From Hansfordia pulvinata (taxonomy: Eukaryota; Ascomycota; Sordariomycetes; Xylariales), in NCBI GenBank assembly GCA_006538405.1, contig BJKQ01000002.1:806001-870000 (forward strand): a stretch of 64,000 nucleotides of DNA, given 5' to 3'. The position numbers and the translations under genes are program-made. Positions 36,389 to 48,098 of the stretch are shown here, in pieces (positions within the stretch are counted from its first letter, which is position 1; every line of letters starts with the position of its first letter). A model generated the notes under the pieces. That model did not search any database. It was not told where the DNA came from and saw nothing but the letters and a program-made list of their open reading frames with translations.

Positions 36389-37225
36389 GCAGATGCAACA
36401 TGTATTCGCACTCGACGGTCAGTGTGCGGTGGCCCAGCAGCGCAAGCATGCGACCATGGATACCTTGGCCAGGGCCGCTCGGCTTGTTCAAAGGACACCA
36501 GCCTGCAAGACTTGGACGTATGCATGCGTAATTGTACCTCCGTACGAATGGATGCTCGTACGCCCCTCCACAGCCGGGGCCACCACCATGTGTCGCAGCT
36601 CCGAGCCGGCAGGCTGGTCAGAGTGCGGTGGGAACAACAACCACGCTCGCGGGTTGGCATCAATACCGATGAGCTGAGAGGCGGGCGTGAGGAGCATGAC
36701 GGCCGCGGAAAGTCCTTGATCTGCTCCTCCTCCTGTCTGCGCATCGTCAGCCCCAGGACATGCGTAATGGGAACCCCACCGGCGCCTCTCCAAGGTTCAG
36801 CCAAGGGTCGTGTTGCCTGAGCAGCAGCAAGCAAAGACAGATAGGGCAGATCGTACTCGATCCAGAAGAACGCAATCACACACACATGCGCGCGCGCACA
36901 AGCACACACGCCGTGCATTCTTGGACTGCCCGTTGGCTCCCGGCGCAAGACCGACCGGCTACTCCTGACGAGGAAGAAGTGTTTCTGAGGTCGAGTGCAA
37001 CAGTACGGGTCCTCCGTACAACGCTTCCCAAGACCCACGCGCAACCGGCTGGTGACCACTCATCATGCCCCCCAGTGCTCCCCTACGCCCCGTGGCCCCC
37101 AAAAGGTCGACACGGCAGCAAGGCGTCCGGCGAGTGCGGGAACTCGTGCTAGGCGCATTGGCCAGACCGACCCACACCTCTGAGTGGATAGACGCACCTT
37201 TGTGTGTGTGGATGCCTGCGCGCGC

Positions 37226-37228
<3 letters not shown>

Positions 37229-37262
<34 letters not shown>
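37229..37262 (+). repeat. (TG)17 microsatellite
   Basis: Seventeen TG units, preceded directly by a short alternating CG stretch (37219-37228) and followed by TGCGTGTGCGCGCG. The whole purine-pyrimidine alternation of about 55 nt is the kind of sequence able to adopt Z-form DNA. Confidence 0.95.
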
Positions 37263-37267
<5 letters not shown>

Positions 37268-38613
37268 GCGCGCGGTCATCGGCACGAGAGCGTACGGGAG
37301 CCGGTACTCGTAGCCCAGGCAGCCACAGCCACGGGGGCTCAGACGGGCGGGCACGCATCGGATCCAATAGCCTCGCTCTACTGACGATAGTATCACACAC
37401 GGAGACTCGGCAGATTCGAGTCGGGCTCCTCGGAGCAGTTGTGGCCCTGCCCCCCCCCTGGTTGCCACGCAATGTACGGAGTAGGCGAGGAACAGCAATG
37501 CCATGCGACATGGCAAAATGGTGAATAATGGCCATCCTCGTAAGACGGCCCCTGGGGCAACAAACAATATGACGGGGCGAGACCAACAGGGCAGGTTTAA
37601 CTCGCACTGCAGACCCCTGCGTACACAGGGAGGGGAACAGCGGGCGTCTCAGGAGCCAACCAGAACCGCCTGTCTATTTTTCCTTTTCCTTTCGCTCTCT
37701 GTCTGCCAGGTCTCCCTCCGTCTCCCAGGGCCTCCCGCCTTTTTCGTCGGTCGGCATGTCAGTCCAATAGGGTGACGGTATTCTGGTACTGTCGCTGACA
37801 CGAGAGCAACATGAAAGCAACGGCAAGAATCGCGTGGAATTCGGGCGTGTACCAGCAACCCGTAAAACCGCGCATGGCTTATCACGAGTGGAAAAAAGCC
37901 GGATTGATACCCTACGTGCCTACCTCGTCATTTCCCTACTCGGTTCCAGCTCGGCAGAGCGACGTGGCGAAGGCCAGGTACAAGTACTACTGAGAATATT
38001 GCGCGTAGTAGCAATAACTACAGCGAAAAGAATAACGGCTCCTTCGCAGCCCCCCTCTCACCTCCGCCCATGCAAAGAGTAATACTCGTGACGGCCGGGC
38101 TTGTGCCTACTCGTACCTGCTTGGACAGTCATCGACAATGATTGCTTCCCCCACTGGAGCTGCCCACATGGTGGTACCTCCGAGTGTCTGGTGCGGGTGA
38201 GGCCTTTCCACCAGAAGTGTTTTATTCGAGAAGCGAGACGGGCTGGAAGAAGCAAAGAGAGCCGGGCCAGCTGGCCCGGTGAGCAAGTACATACGATTCC
38301 TCGCTCATCCGAGGAGTCCAGAAAGGCAACTTTGCACTCGTAGCAGAATAGACTTGCGAGTAAGTAGGTAGGCATGGTACTCGTAGGTAGGAAATGAGCC
38401 TCCCTCCCTGTCCGCATTGTCTCATCAGAGATTGTGGCAGAGACGCCCGCCTTTTCGCTGCTAGCTGTGCTCCCTCCATTTTTTTTTTTCATTGGACACG
38501 GCCACGAAGGTAGTCTTGATCCTTTGTCAGCCTCTTTCCCACAAAGCGCAAGCAGACGTCTTCAGCCGAGAAGCAGGTTTGAAGCTGGACGATCACGGTC
38601 TCTACGGAGTACC

Positions 38614-38616
<3 letters not shown>

Positions 38617-38690
<74 letters not shown>
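38617..38690 (+). repeat. (CT)37 microsatellite
   Basis: Perfect dinucleotide array of 74 nt, the longest perfect simple repeat in the window. A homopurine-homopyrimidine tract of this length can form triplex (H-DNA) structures. Confidence 0.97.
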
Positions 38691-38694
<4 letters not shown>

Positions 38695-39451
38695 GAATTC
38701 GCGACGGTGACATACCAATCGTTTCTGTACATTACATGTCTCGGTGCTCTCTCATTAGACCGAGGCGAGGGGGGAGGGGGTGTTCCTCTCGCGCTGACTG
38801 TCCATCGGGAAGTACTTGCAACGAACTCTGGTATCCTGATTCCGATTACGAGTAGTAGGTAGTCCTAGATAACAGGTTATTCATGATACGGCGCCACCGT
38901 GGCAGCCCGCCGCCCCCCCTGACCGGGCGCGGCCGGCTTTCGGGGGGTGTCCCATGATCGGGCCCCCCAACGGCGCGACATGGGGCTGTTGTGTTATGCC
39001 CCCCATTCGCCCGCTAACGATGGGAAGAAAACCAAAAGAAAAGCCGGTCTCCGTCCCTTGGCTGGCTGCTGGCCCAGGCGCGCGGTTGGGAGAGGCCCCC
39101 GGCCTCGGGGCAAACGACGCAGACAGAACAGGGTACGGGTGCTCGGGCGGAAACAAGTAGGTATCTTGCCCATGCGTCTGTCGCCGACTGCCCGGCAACT
39201 TGTGTGAGGTGACAGGACAAGATGAATATGATGATAAGAGGGAGACTGTGTTTGTGTTCTATGTGTCCCTCTCGGCATGCGGCATCGATGAAACCTGCAG
39301 GTAGGTTATTACGGCAGTAGACATCGATGAGCTCTTCCACTCATATCACAAACACTGCGAGGTCGGCCAGCTCCCGCCCCCGGGCGCGCCCTTTCTCCCT
39401 CTCTGGCAAGCCAATGGCGCTGGACCAGACCGACCGACCGACCGTAGCATG

Positions 39452-39477
39452 GCTCTCTCTCTCTCTCTCTCTCTCTC
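39452..39477 (+). repeat. (CT)13 microsatellite
   Basis: Perfect CT array of 26 nt, less than 1 kb from the (CT)37 array. Confidence 0.95.
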
Positions 39478-40059
39478 TTTCCAGCTACGCGTACGACCAC
39501 CTCACGGTTTTGCTTCCCGGGTATATGGTACGTCCACGGAGTACTCATGCCCTGCCCAGATATGTCTCTGAACCGGACCCGATGGCTGGAACCCCCCCCT
39601 CCCCCGCGGCCAGCCAGCCGGCTTTTCGATCCATCGGCTCCGGGTCTGGGCCTTTTCCTGCGCTACCTTTCTTTTCCATTGCGCGTGGTTTTCTGCGAGG
39701 ATTGCCTTTTTTTCTGGAAGAAGAAGTAGAAGCGGAAGACCCGAGCGCCGGGCTCTCCTTCCGTGGGAGGTTTTTTTATTTTATTTTGAAACAAAAAAAA
39801 AAAAAAACTCCCAGCGCTCCGTCAACGCCGGTATATGCCTCCCTTCTCTACCTTATAGACAGAAACCCCCCGCCAAAAGGTAAATCACAAGTACCATGAG
39901 TACGAGTAAGGTGTCCCATGTTTGTTTCTTGACCTTTTGACGGGATCTTCTTCGCCCGCCCGCCCCTCTGGTAGAGATCCAGCTCGGGTCCAATCAAGTC
40001 TTGTTATGGACTTCCCCCCACCCCCCGCTGATCTTCACAGTGGCGTACTCGTAAAGCGA

Positions 40060-40090
<31 letters not shown>

Positions 40091-40745
40091 GACGCGAAGA
40101 AATCTTGAATTCTCCTCATGGTGGTCTTTCTTGTCCCCATTCACGCGGATCGTGACGTTTGAGAGGGGCGGGATTTCGAAGTACGAGTGGTGAGGCGCGG
40201 GGAAAGGAGTGCGGTCTTTCCTCTCCGAATATTCGAAAGTAAAGGTACGACCGTCGGCCGCAGATTTCGGGAATGGTGTTGCTTCTCGATAGTGGAGTGG
40301 GACCGTCTACGAGTACCTCAAGTAGATACATCCAGTACACATCAGGAGCCCATCGACCCTTCCCTCCCTCCGCTACTTGGCTGAGGTCTGCTTTGTTCTG
40401 CGTCCACGTACCTTAGACGAGTTCATACCTACATGTACCTGGTACTTTACATATGTGCCCACTGGGGAGGTCAATTACCAGGACCTCGGGCAGACATCCC
40501 TGCCGGTCTCCCGCCCGCTTGCCCGAGCTGCCTCTATAGCCGGCGGTACAGCAGCCTGTTCGTTGTTCGTTGTTCGTGTACGGTACGTGCACGACTGCTG
40601 GAGGAAAGGGCGGAAACTCGAGGTCGCTGGGGTGCCCGTACCGATACTTGGGATTCTACTCGGAGGGCCCATCGGCGGACGGCCTTCCATGCCATGGGTG
40701 CAGTGGGGAGGGCCACGCGAATAGAGTTGAGGTGGCCTCCAGGGG

Positions 40746-40773
40746 TCGAGTCGAGTCGAGTCGAGTCGAGTCG
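40746..40773 (+). repeat. (TCGAG) pentamer array
   Basis: Five TCGAG units plus a partial unit. Lies 4 nt before the GGTGCT hexamer array. Confidence 0.95.
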
Positions 40774-40777
40774 TGCG

Positions 40778-40816
40778 GGTGCTGGTGCTGGTGCTGGTGC
40801 TGGTGCTGGTGCTGGT
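40778..40816 (+). repeat. (GGTGCT) hexamer array
   Basis: Six and a half units of a hexamer that also occurs inside coding sequence of three genes in this window (Gly-Ala, Gln-His and Pro-Ala tracts). Confidence 0.95.
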
Positions 40817-42046
40817 ACGAGTGCACTCGTACGTCAGACACTCAATCGATCCACTCACGGCCTGCCTTCGCTCATCATTGCCGTCTACGAGCAGCGATGA
40901 TGGTGGTGGTGGTGATGATGATGGGGTGGGCGCGAGCTCTCGGGATCTTTGCAGAGTGGCCGGCACAGTCGTCCCGGCGCTACGTTCAATTGATCGCAGA
41001 ACCGGCCATCAGCTTCTCATCCCATCTCTGTCCCTTGATGATCTTGATGATGAATGCGATCAACGTCCTCGCCGCACCCTGTTCCAGTTGTCGCCCAGGG
41101 AGTTATTTACTACCTTACCTAACTTATTACCTCTTGCACAATACGGACAACAGGGAATTGGATGGGTGAGCCACGGCGGCCGAGGCACCGCGAGTACTTG
41201 TGCGTAACTCGTAGGTACCGGGCTTTCGGCTTCCTGGGGTCCGCACTGTGCCTTCTCTCTTGCTCTCCCTCTCTCTCTCTCCGCCTGTCTCTCTGTGTTT
41301 CCGTTCGTCTGCTTCTCCCCTCAGTGCGTACAAGTCTTTTTCGTCGCGGCCGTCCCTTTGCATGATATTCCTCCTCACATCAGCGGGCACCCAAAGAGGG
41401 GCTAAAGGGGTTCGACTCGACCCAGTACCGCAGGTCTCTATCGCCGCATCGTCCTCTGGAGCCTGGAAGCGACACGGGTGCAGCACAGTGCCCAAGGTCC
41501 GCCCACCCCCACACCGTGCCTCAGCCACGTCTCGGGCGGCCTTGCATGCGAGAGATACGAGAGAGTACTTGTACAGTACACCCGAGCAGGGGAGCGAGCG
41601 CTATTCAATGAGCGGGTGAAATGGGGCGAGGCAAGAGGTACCTACCTATCCAGGTAACTGTACAAGGGCAAAGCAACATCCATGGATCCAGCGTTGGTAA
41701 CATGCCGCAGGTTGGGGCCGCGGACCTATCCAACATAATGTTGATGTTGTGCAAAGCAACAACCATGGACAACCTGATCGCAACTTCATTCGCCCTGCCC
41801 CTGCCACACAGAGTGCGCCGCAGGCCGCCCGTACAGGCATCGGTGTGTTTGTCTGTGTCTGCCTGCCTGTCTCTCTGTCTCTATGTCTGTCTGGCTGTCT
41901 GTCTGTGTGGCCCGTGACATGTTCTCTCTACACCTATTCTTCTCCCCCCGATGCGTGCACTTGGACGCAAGCCACAATGTCTGCCGATTGTCGCACGCGT
42001 ACGTTCCGAGGCCATTCCATCCCCTCCCCTCCCCTCCTCTCTCTCG

Positions 42047-42093
42047 TCCGCCTCCTCCGCCTCCTCCTCCTCCGCCGCCGCCGCCGCCGCCGT
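42047..42093 (+). repeat. CCT/CCG trinucleotide repeat
   Basis: Compound trinucleotide tract of CCT and CCG units in the gene-poor region. Not inside a supported gene. Confidence 0.85.
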
Positions 42094-43544
42094 TCTTTGC
42101 TGGTTGCTTGTCGCTCGGGTCAAGGCAAGGAGGCGGTTGGTTGGTAGGCCGGCCGGGGGTCGCTCGTACGAGCACCCAAGGTAAGGTGTTGACGAAGTTT
42201 CCACGGTATCCGGGTGCCGCCAGAAGCACTGTGATGAGGGCAGGAAGCCCAGCGTAGCACAGCCCCCCCAGGAATCCCAAAAGGCGGGCTGGCTGGACGG
42301 TCAGCTTATTACATACCTACAGACACACTTACTTACATACATACCTGCATACGTACTACGAGCATACACACATAACATGATGTAGGCAGGTATGTAGTGA
42401 GATAAAGGCAAGGGAGCTGAACTGGCAACGGAGGCTGCCCAGCCGGCCGCCTTGCATCAGCCCGCGGACCATCATCGCCAGGGCGCCATGTCCACCTTAC
42501 TTGTCGAGTTACGTAGGTAGTTCTGGGAGCAGATCAGCCGAGGGAAACCAGCATGCATGCTTGAGCAGAAGGCCAGCGAGGCCGGAAACCAGGGGGAAGA
42601 AACACGAAGGAAGCACTGTCAGCAGGCAGTCAGTCGGTCAAGTCAGTGACACTGGTCCGTCCTCAGCTGCGTGCAGCCCACGTCTCGCGGCCGTTCTTGC
42701 AGGCGAGCTGACGGGTATTTTTTATTTGTCCTGTCTTCTCGTCCACTCGACTCACGCCCGCCCCCTCTTCCCCTTCGGCTCCTTGGTCCGCAGCAGACTC
42801 ACTCTGCAACTTCCGGGGCCAGCGGAGGGATAGAAATGGAAACTCACAGGTGCTCGGCCAGGGGAAAATATTACAACAAAGTGAAAAGAATGTCGCGTAC
42901 GTGTGTAGTGGTGAGTAGGCCTGGCTTCATGCGGTGTCCGCTTCTCGCACGGCGAAGGTTCCCGCCGCTGCCGCCACCACCGCATATGCGGCGCATCTCT
43001 CACTTCGTGGGGGACAGACAGGCCAAGCCGTCATCGTCATCATCATCGTCGTGTGATGACGCTCCCCGTCGCATCTGTAAAGAAAGAAGCCGGGAAGTCT
43101 TTCAGCTCACCGAAATAAAAGCCATAAGTACGGAGTAATGAATCAGATCCTCCCCTGCCTCGGCGACGCGCCCCTCGGCTCCTCTCAGGCGAGGGCCGTT
43201 TTTAGGGCTGAAGACGCCGGGGTTCGCCCAGTCGTTTGCCTGACGCCACGCGCCATACTACACCCAGCCCTCCCCGGAAACCCGGTTCGCGATAGGAAAT
43301 TCCTCTGCGTTAACTGGAATGTCTTCGGCCATCACCTCGCCTTGCTGGTGTTGTGTGGCGATACAAAGAGGGTGGTTCTCCTCACGTGTGTAAATTGCTT
43401 CTGGAACTCCCGAACTGGGGCAGCTCTCTGTTCCTCTCCTATCTCCGAAACTCTCTCTTGTTTCTGTATGTGACATCAGAAATCTGTCACCCTAATATCG
43501 AGCACTGCTCTCTTGCCCGGAGACTCCAGGTCCGTTTCCCCACA

Positions 43545-43562
43545 CCCCCCCCCCCCCCCCCC
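43545..43562 (+). repeat. Poly-C run, 18 nt
   Basis: Eighteen C in a row. One of three C or G runs of 18-19 nt in the window. Confidence 0.95.
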
Positions 43563-44059
43563 TTCCACTCCGCTTCCTCTCTCGGGGGAGGGGCAGGGTC
43601 AGGATTGGGAAGCGAACCCCTGGCTGAGCTGATGGCACGCAGGAAGGGAGCAGCGGGGCGAGGCAGTTGTGGGCGGCCCGAGGACGCGAAGCGGCGCTCT
43701 CCTCGTGGAGCAGTTCGACCAGTCCGTCGCCGTGCTCGCGAACTGGGTCGTAGATCGGAGGAAGAGAGAAAAGGAGAGAGGGATAGAGAGAGAGAGAGAG
43801 AGGGAGAAAGTGAGTGACGGGGGATTGGGATACTGAGGGCGCGGCCTCACGGAGCCATGTAGGCGGCGAGTTCTTTCAAGGCGTCTTCGCAAGTTTCGGG
43901 ACGATGGCAGATTGACAGTTGTGTCACGCCTGTCCCCCCCTTCGACCTCGTCATGACTCGTCACGTCACAGGCAACCAGCCAGCCAGCCGGGTATATGTT
44001 GATTTGGGCTCTGCGGGCTCTGACAGCATCTTTTGCGTGTGGTCTTGCTGGTTTCCAGT

Positions 44060-44110
44060 TGACACAGAGCTGTATCTGACACAGAGCTGTATCTGACACA
44101 GAGCTGTATC
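44060..44110 (+). repeat. 17-bp tandem repeat, three perfect copies
   Basis: The unit TGACACAGAGCTGTATC is repeated three times without mismatch (51 nt). Since 17 is not a multiple of three, any frame crossing it reads the unit in all three phases, which argues against coding use. Confidence 0.95.
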
Positions 44111-45464
44111 TCTCTTCGATCGACGCATCAGGAGCACTGGCAACAGTGGCCTCGACCCAGGCAGGACGAAGTGCAGCAATGCTGTCGGATTCATCTTTAT
44201 TGTGCTCGGCCATGCGGAGAAAGCATGCAGCAGTGAGGTAAAGATGTTGCTGACAGATCGGGATGGCAAAGAGCGAGCAGGTCTCTGCAGCCACTCGCTG
44301 CGGGGGAGGGGGTGTCGATGCCATATTCGAGTCAAGGTACAGGCGATGTCCGAGCATTAGTTGAGTATGGGGTTTCCCATCCCGGGCGGACAAGCAGTGG
44401 CTGGCCTACATTCACATTGCCGACCATGCCGGAACCCGGGTATAGTGGCATAGTGGACGACGAGAGGCCGAGTGCGGTGTCCGAAGACATGATGGCAACG
44501 CCAGCTTGGCTTCGCGGGCGTTGCCGCGGTCGTCATTGCCGCCTGCGACGAGAAGTGGTATCTCTCACGCGGACTCGGTTTAATACACGCGCGACGTGAG
44601 TCGATCTCTGTTCCTCGGAGATGCACAACAAGGGAAGAGGGGGCCGGCTTTGGATTTGTCATGTCCCGTACTCGAGAAGACAGCGCCGGCAAGGTCTGGT
44701 CTGCCGGACGATGCCATGATTTGTCACGGGGATCCATATGGCCTCCTCCCCCTCCTCCTCCTCCTCATCCCGTTGTGAGGTACATGTAAGTGTGGGCATT
44801 CAGGTATGTACTCGTAGGTAAGGCAGCCCGAGGAATCCGGGGGAGCGGGGCGGCCGCAGACCGGAGCAGCAGACGACGACGCCGCGCCGGCCCGGTATAC
44901 CCGCGATTGCCGACGGCCGGGGCGCTGCTCCGGCGGGTGCTGCTGAATAAAGCCCGGAGCGGACGTAGGGTCGGTCTTTCCTGCCTGACGACGTACACCC
45001 ATGAGATTGACTGTATTATCGGGGCGGCAGAAAAGAATAGAATAGGTAGGTAGCAACAAGCGACCAGGATGAGCCTGACTGTGTCTGGTGCTCGGGCACT
45101 GCTGCAACAGCTGCGGCTGCGAACGCAGGCGACGGCACCCGCTGGAATGGCCTCCGCTGCGCCGGGGCTGCGGCCAGTATTAATACATGTGCAGGGCCCC
45201 CGCCGCCTCCAGCTCGCTCCGCCACCATCACCACCCGCATCACCACTCCAACTTGGTGAAGTACACGTCAGGTACGGGTACTCGCCCAGGCACCCCGGTA
45301 ACAGCCTACATCGCCATCGACATCGACATCAGCATCGAGAGGTACATCGACATCGAGAGGTACATCCTCGAGTCCTGTCGTCGTCAGCAACACCACCCAC
45401 TTCTTCATACACCTCCCATCGCTCCACCGCCGCCCCCTCACCGCGCACGAGGCAGCAGCAAGCC

Positions 45465-46637
45465 ATGGCCGCTGCCGACAACGACAACGGCAGGGTGGTC
45501 GACAATCTGCGCCCCGCCACGCGCATGCAGGGCTGGTTCCCCGGCACCCAGCATCCCCTCCTCGTCAGCGCCCCCATGGGCGGCATCACCAACGAGACGC
45601 TCGTCTCCGAGGTGACCAAAGCCGGCGGTCTGGGTTGGTTCTTGATTTCCGTCCTTCATCCCTCCTGCTTCCCCCTTGTTGCCCAGTCAAGGCAAGACCG
45701 ATAGAGACCCCACCGTACCTACCTACTGACACCCACCGCAGGCTTCCTCCAAGCCGGCGCCGACCTGACCCCCGCCGGCCTGGCCCGCCTCGACTCGGAG
45801 CTCTCCGGCGTCTGCGAGCAGCTGGGCCTCCACAACCCCGCCGCCGCCCAATCCGTGCTCCCCGTCGGCGTCGGCGTCTTGCTCTTCGGCGACTCGGCCT
45901 CCGACCTCGGCGCCGCCTTCGTACCCCTGCTGCGCCGCCACCGCCCGGCCTGCGTCTGGCTCTTTGCCCCTCCCCCTCCCCTCCCAGCTCCAGCAGCGCC
46001 GGCGGCGAGGGCCAAGGCCAGAACAACAGCAGCGTCCTGGCCGACGCCGTGGCCGCCCTCGCGGCCTCGGGCGGCGCCGAGTGCGGCCTCCGGGTCGCCG
46101 TCCAGGTCGGCAGCGTGGCCGCGGCCCGCGAGGCCGCGCGCGCGGGCGCCGACATCGTCGTCGCCCAGGGCGTCGACGCCGGCGGCCACCAGTGGGCCCG
46201 CGGCGCCGGCGTCGTCAGCCTGGCCCCCGAGGTCGCCGACATGCTGGCCGCCGAGTTCCCCCCCGCGGAGGAGGCGGAGGACCGCGCCGCCGCCGGCCGG
46301 CCGGCGGACAGGGGGGTCGCGGTGTGGGCCGCGGGCGGGATCGCGGACGGCAGAGGCGTGGCGGCGGCGCTGGCGCTCGGGGCCGAGGCCGCTGTGCTGG
46401 GGACCAGGGTGAGTTTCATTCCTTCTTTCTTTACCCCCCCTTTTGGTTCGCTCTGTGGTGTTGCTCCCGCTAAGAACGGCGTGCTAACTTTCGAAACTCC
46501 CCTCTGCTGCAGTACCTCGTCGCCGAGGAGTCTCGCTTCGCCGAGGTCAAGAAGGAGGCCATCGTGTCCACGTCCGACGGCGGCAGCACCACGGCAAAGT
46601 GAGTCTACCAAGAGAAGAAAGAAAGCCCCCCCTTGCC

Positions 46638-46668
<31 letters not shown>

Positions 46669-47130
46669 CTTTCTCCCGCGTGGCGTCGAGACTCGGCGCT
46701 GACAAGATGCTTTCCTCCACGCTGCTGGCTACGGTAGGGCATACATCCACGACCACGTGCAGGGCAACTTCTTCTGGCCCGAGATGTACGACGGGCGCGC
46801 CATCGTCACCCGCTCCTACGAGGACCACGCCGCCGGCGTCCCGCTCGAGGAGAACTCGAGGCTGTTCAAGGACGCCGCGCAGTCGGGCGACAATTCCCGC
46901 ATGGTCGTCTGGTCGTAAGTTTCTTCCCTCCTCACTTGGTCCCCCCCCCTCACCCCTCCCTTCGAATTCGAGTTTAATAATCATAAGACTTTGCTAATAT
47001 GTCTTCCCCGACACCAAGCGGCACCGGGGTCGGTCTGATCAAGGAGCGGTCGACGGCGGCGCAGATCACGAGGCAGGTCCGCGACGAGGCCCTCGCGGCC
47101 ATCGCCCGGCTGGCAAAGTTGGGGGCGTAG
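45465..47130 (+). CDS. Nitronate monooxygenase (2-nitropropane dioxygenase family), apparent frameshift
   Basis: Five exons: 45465-45633, 45742-46408, 46513-46598, 46738-46914 and 47019-47130, in consistent phase, about 403 residues. FMN-dependent TIM-barrel enzymes of this family oxidise nitronates such as propionate-3-nitronate to carbonyl compounds. Signatures seen: PLLVSAPMGGIT at the N-terminus (FMN phosphate side), GGLGFLQAG across intron 1, RPACVWLFAP, VQVGSVAAAREA, the QGVDAGGHQ block near the active site, VWAAGGIADGRGVAAALALGAEAAVLGTR, and C-terminal FFWPEMYDGRA and GTGVGLIKE. One base is missing in the C-rich tract at 45966-45986: WLFAP and SVLADAVAALAAS lie in different frames. An in-frame upstream ATG at 45069 would add 132 residues. 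Substrate cannot be told by eye. Confidence 0.9.
46641..46659 (+). repeat. Poly-C run, 19 nt, in intron
   Basis: Nineteen C in a row inside the third intron of the nitronate monooxygenase gene (46599-46737), between its donor and acceptor. Confidence 0.93.
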
Positions 47131-48098
47131 CTTATGCTGCTGTCATCGGCCGGAGGGGGCCGGCCAGTCTAGTCTGGCACTGTACGCGTCTGGCGAAGAG
47201 GAAGGCGGCCAACCAGGGCATGCAAAAGGAAGCCCCGCGACCAAAGACCAGGCAGTAACTGGGGCCCTCTCCCCCGGACGATTATAATCTCGTACCGGAA
47301 ACATGGGGCGTTGACTCATCTAGTAATCAACTTGGACGAGCTGATTTATACCGCTGGTGCATGCGAACGGAAATGGGATGATCTCCCTCTCTCTCTTCGG
47401 CCGTAATGCGTCGGTGCCAGGAAAGAAAGCGCTTGCGTATCGTGGCTTCTCAAGACTGAAGCCAAGCGTTCCAGAGGCCTGGCCCCCACCCGTCTCGACG
47501 ATTCCTATTTACCGGGGGTGCCTCGTGGGACGGAGAAAGGCTGCGACGGCTCCGGATGAAACAGCCGAAGGATGCCGCGCTCATATAGTAGGTAGCTACC
47601 CTCTTCCGGAGAGGGTCCAATCGGTGGGGAAGAAAGCATCCCCCGGACAAAGTCTATGCCAGACCGAGCGAGGGCTATTTTTTTGATTGTTTTTCTTTTT
47701 TGATGCGATGCCCGGCTTGTGTTGTCGTTTGGCCGGGCTCGTCGCGTAATGGCAGAGCGGGGATTATTGAGATGCCGCCATTGCGACTTCAGCTCTGTAG
47801 ATACGGCATCCGTGGGGTCACTGAATTTCCAAGTTCGGACGATCCATGAAGCGTATTGAAGGCTTGAATTAGAGAAAAGAAAAAATATTTATGTGAGAAA
47901 GAAAAAAAATCTTTGAAGACGAAACACCAACAAAAGGGGCCGCTGCCACCACATTACCCCAACGCCGAGACCCAAAGGCTCGTCTCTTCGGCTTCGCCCA
48001 TCCTGAGAAAAGACGCTGATCGCCCGCGCAACGCTCAGGTTTGGCTATAGAAATGGTCAGTCTTGTTCACCTTCGAGGAGGGGGGAAGGGGAAGACAC
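47131..48098. other. Intergenic between convergent genes
   Basis: No gene recognised. 3' flanks of nitronate monooxygenase (plus) and the cysteine-rich secreted protein (minus). An A/T-rich patch at 47860-47935 is unusual for this GC-rich window and may hold a 3' end signal. Confidence 0.5.

Larger units (their letters stand above)
27155..45464. other. Gene-poor region, about 18 kb
   Basis: I find no exon set with family motifs on either strand. The region is rich in simple repeats (listed separately) and contains 20 of the 38 TACGAGTA/TACTCGTA octamers counted in the window. The first 700 bases upstream of 27154 probably hold the cyclin promoter and 5' UTR. I see no transposase, reverse transcriptase, terminal repeats or AT-rich RIP signature. 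Small or non-conserved genes, or non-coding RNAs, could be missed. Confidence 0.5.

Noticed and set aside
41408..41430. GGTTCGACTC box resembling a tRNA B box
   Set aside because: The flanking bases do not form a T-arm stem, and no A box or acceptor stem is found upstream.
43599..44393. 264-residue minus-strand open frame spanning the 17-bp repeat
   Set aside because: The triplicated 17-bp unit shifts phase at each copy, the C-terminal part is a CT-repeat Ser-Leu tract, and there is no family match.
27155..45464. Transposon-derived origin of the gene-poor block
   Set aside because: No transposase or reverse transcriptase motifs, no long terminal or inverted repeats seen by eye, and no AT-rich RIP signature. 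Highly decayed copies cannot be excluded.
45954..45987. An intron ending at CTCCCAG to explain the nitronate monooxygenase frame change
   Set aside because: The needed donor would be GTACCC upstream, and the intron would delete the conserved RPACVWLFAP segment of the family.
45635..46702. 355-residue plus-strand open frame as an independent gene
   Set aside because: It is the downstream frame of the nitronate monooxygenase read through introns 1 and 2; only its middle part encodes conserved sequence.
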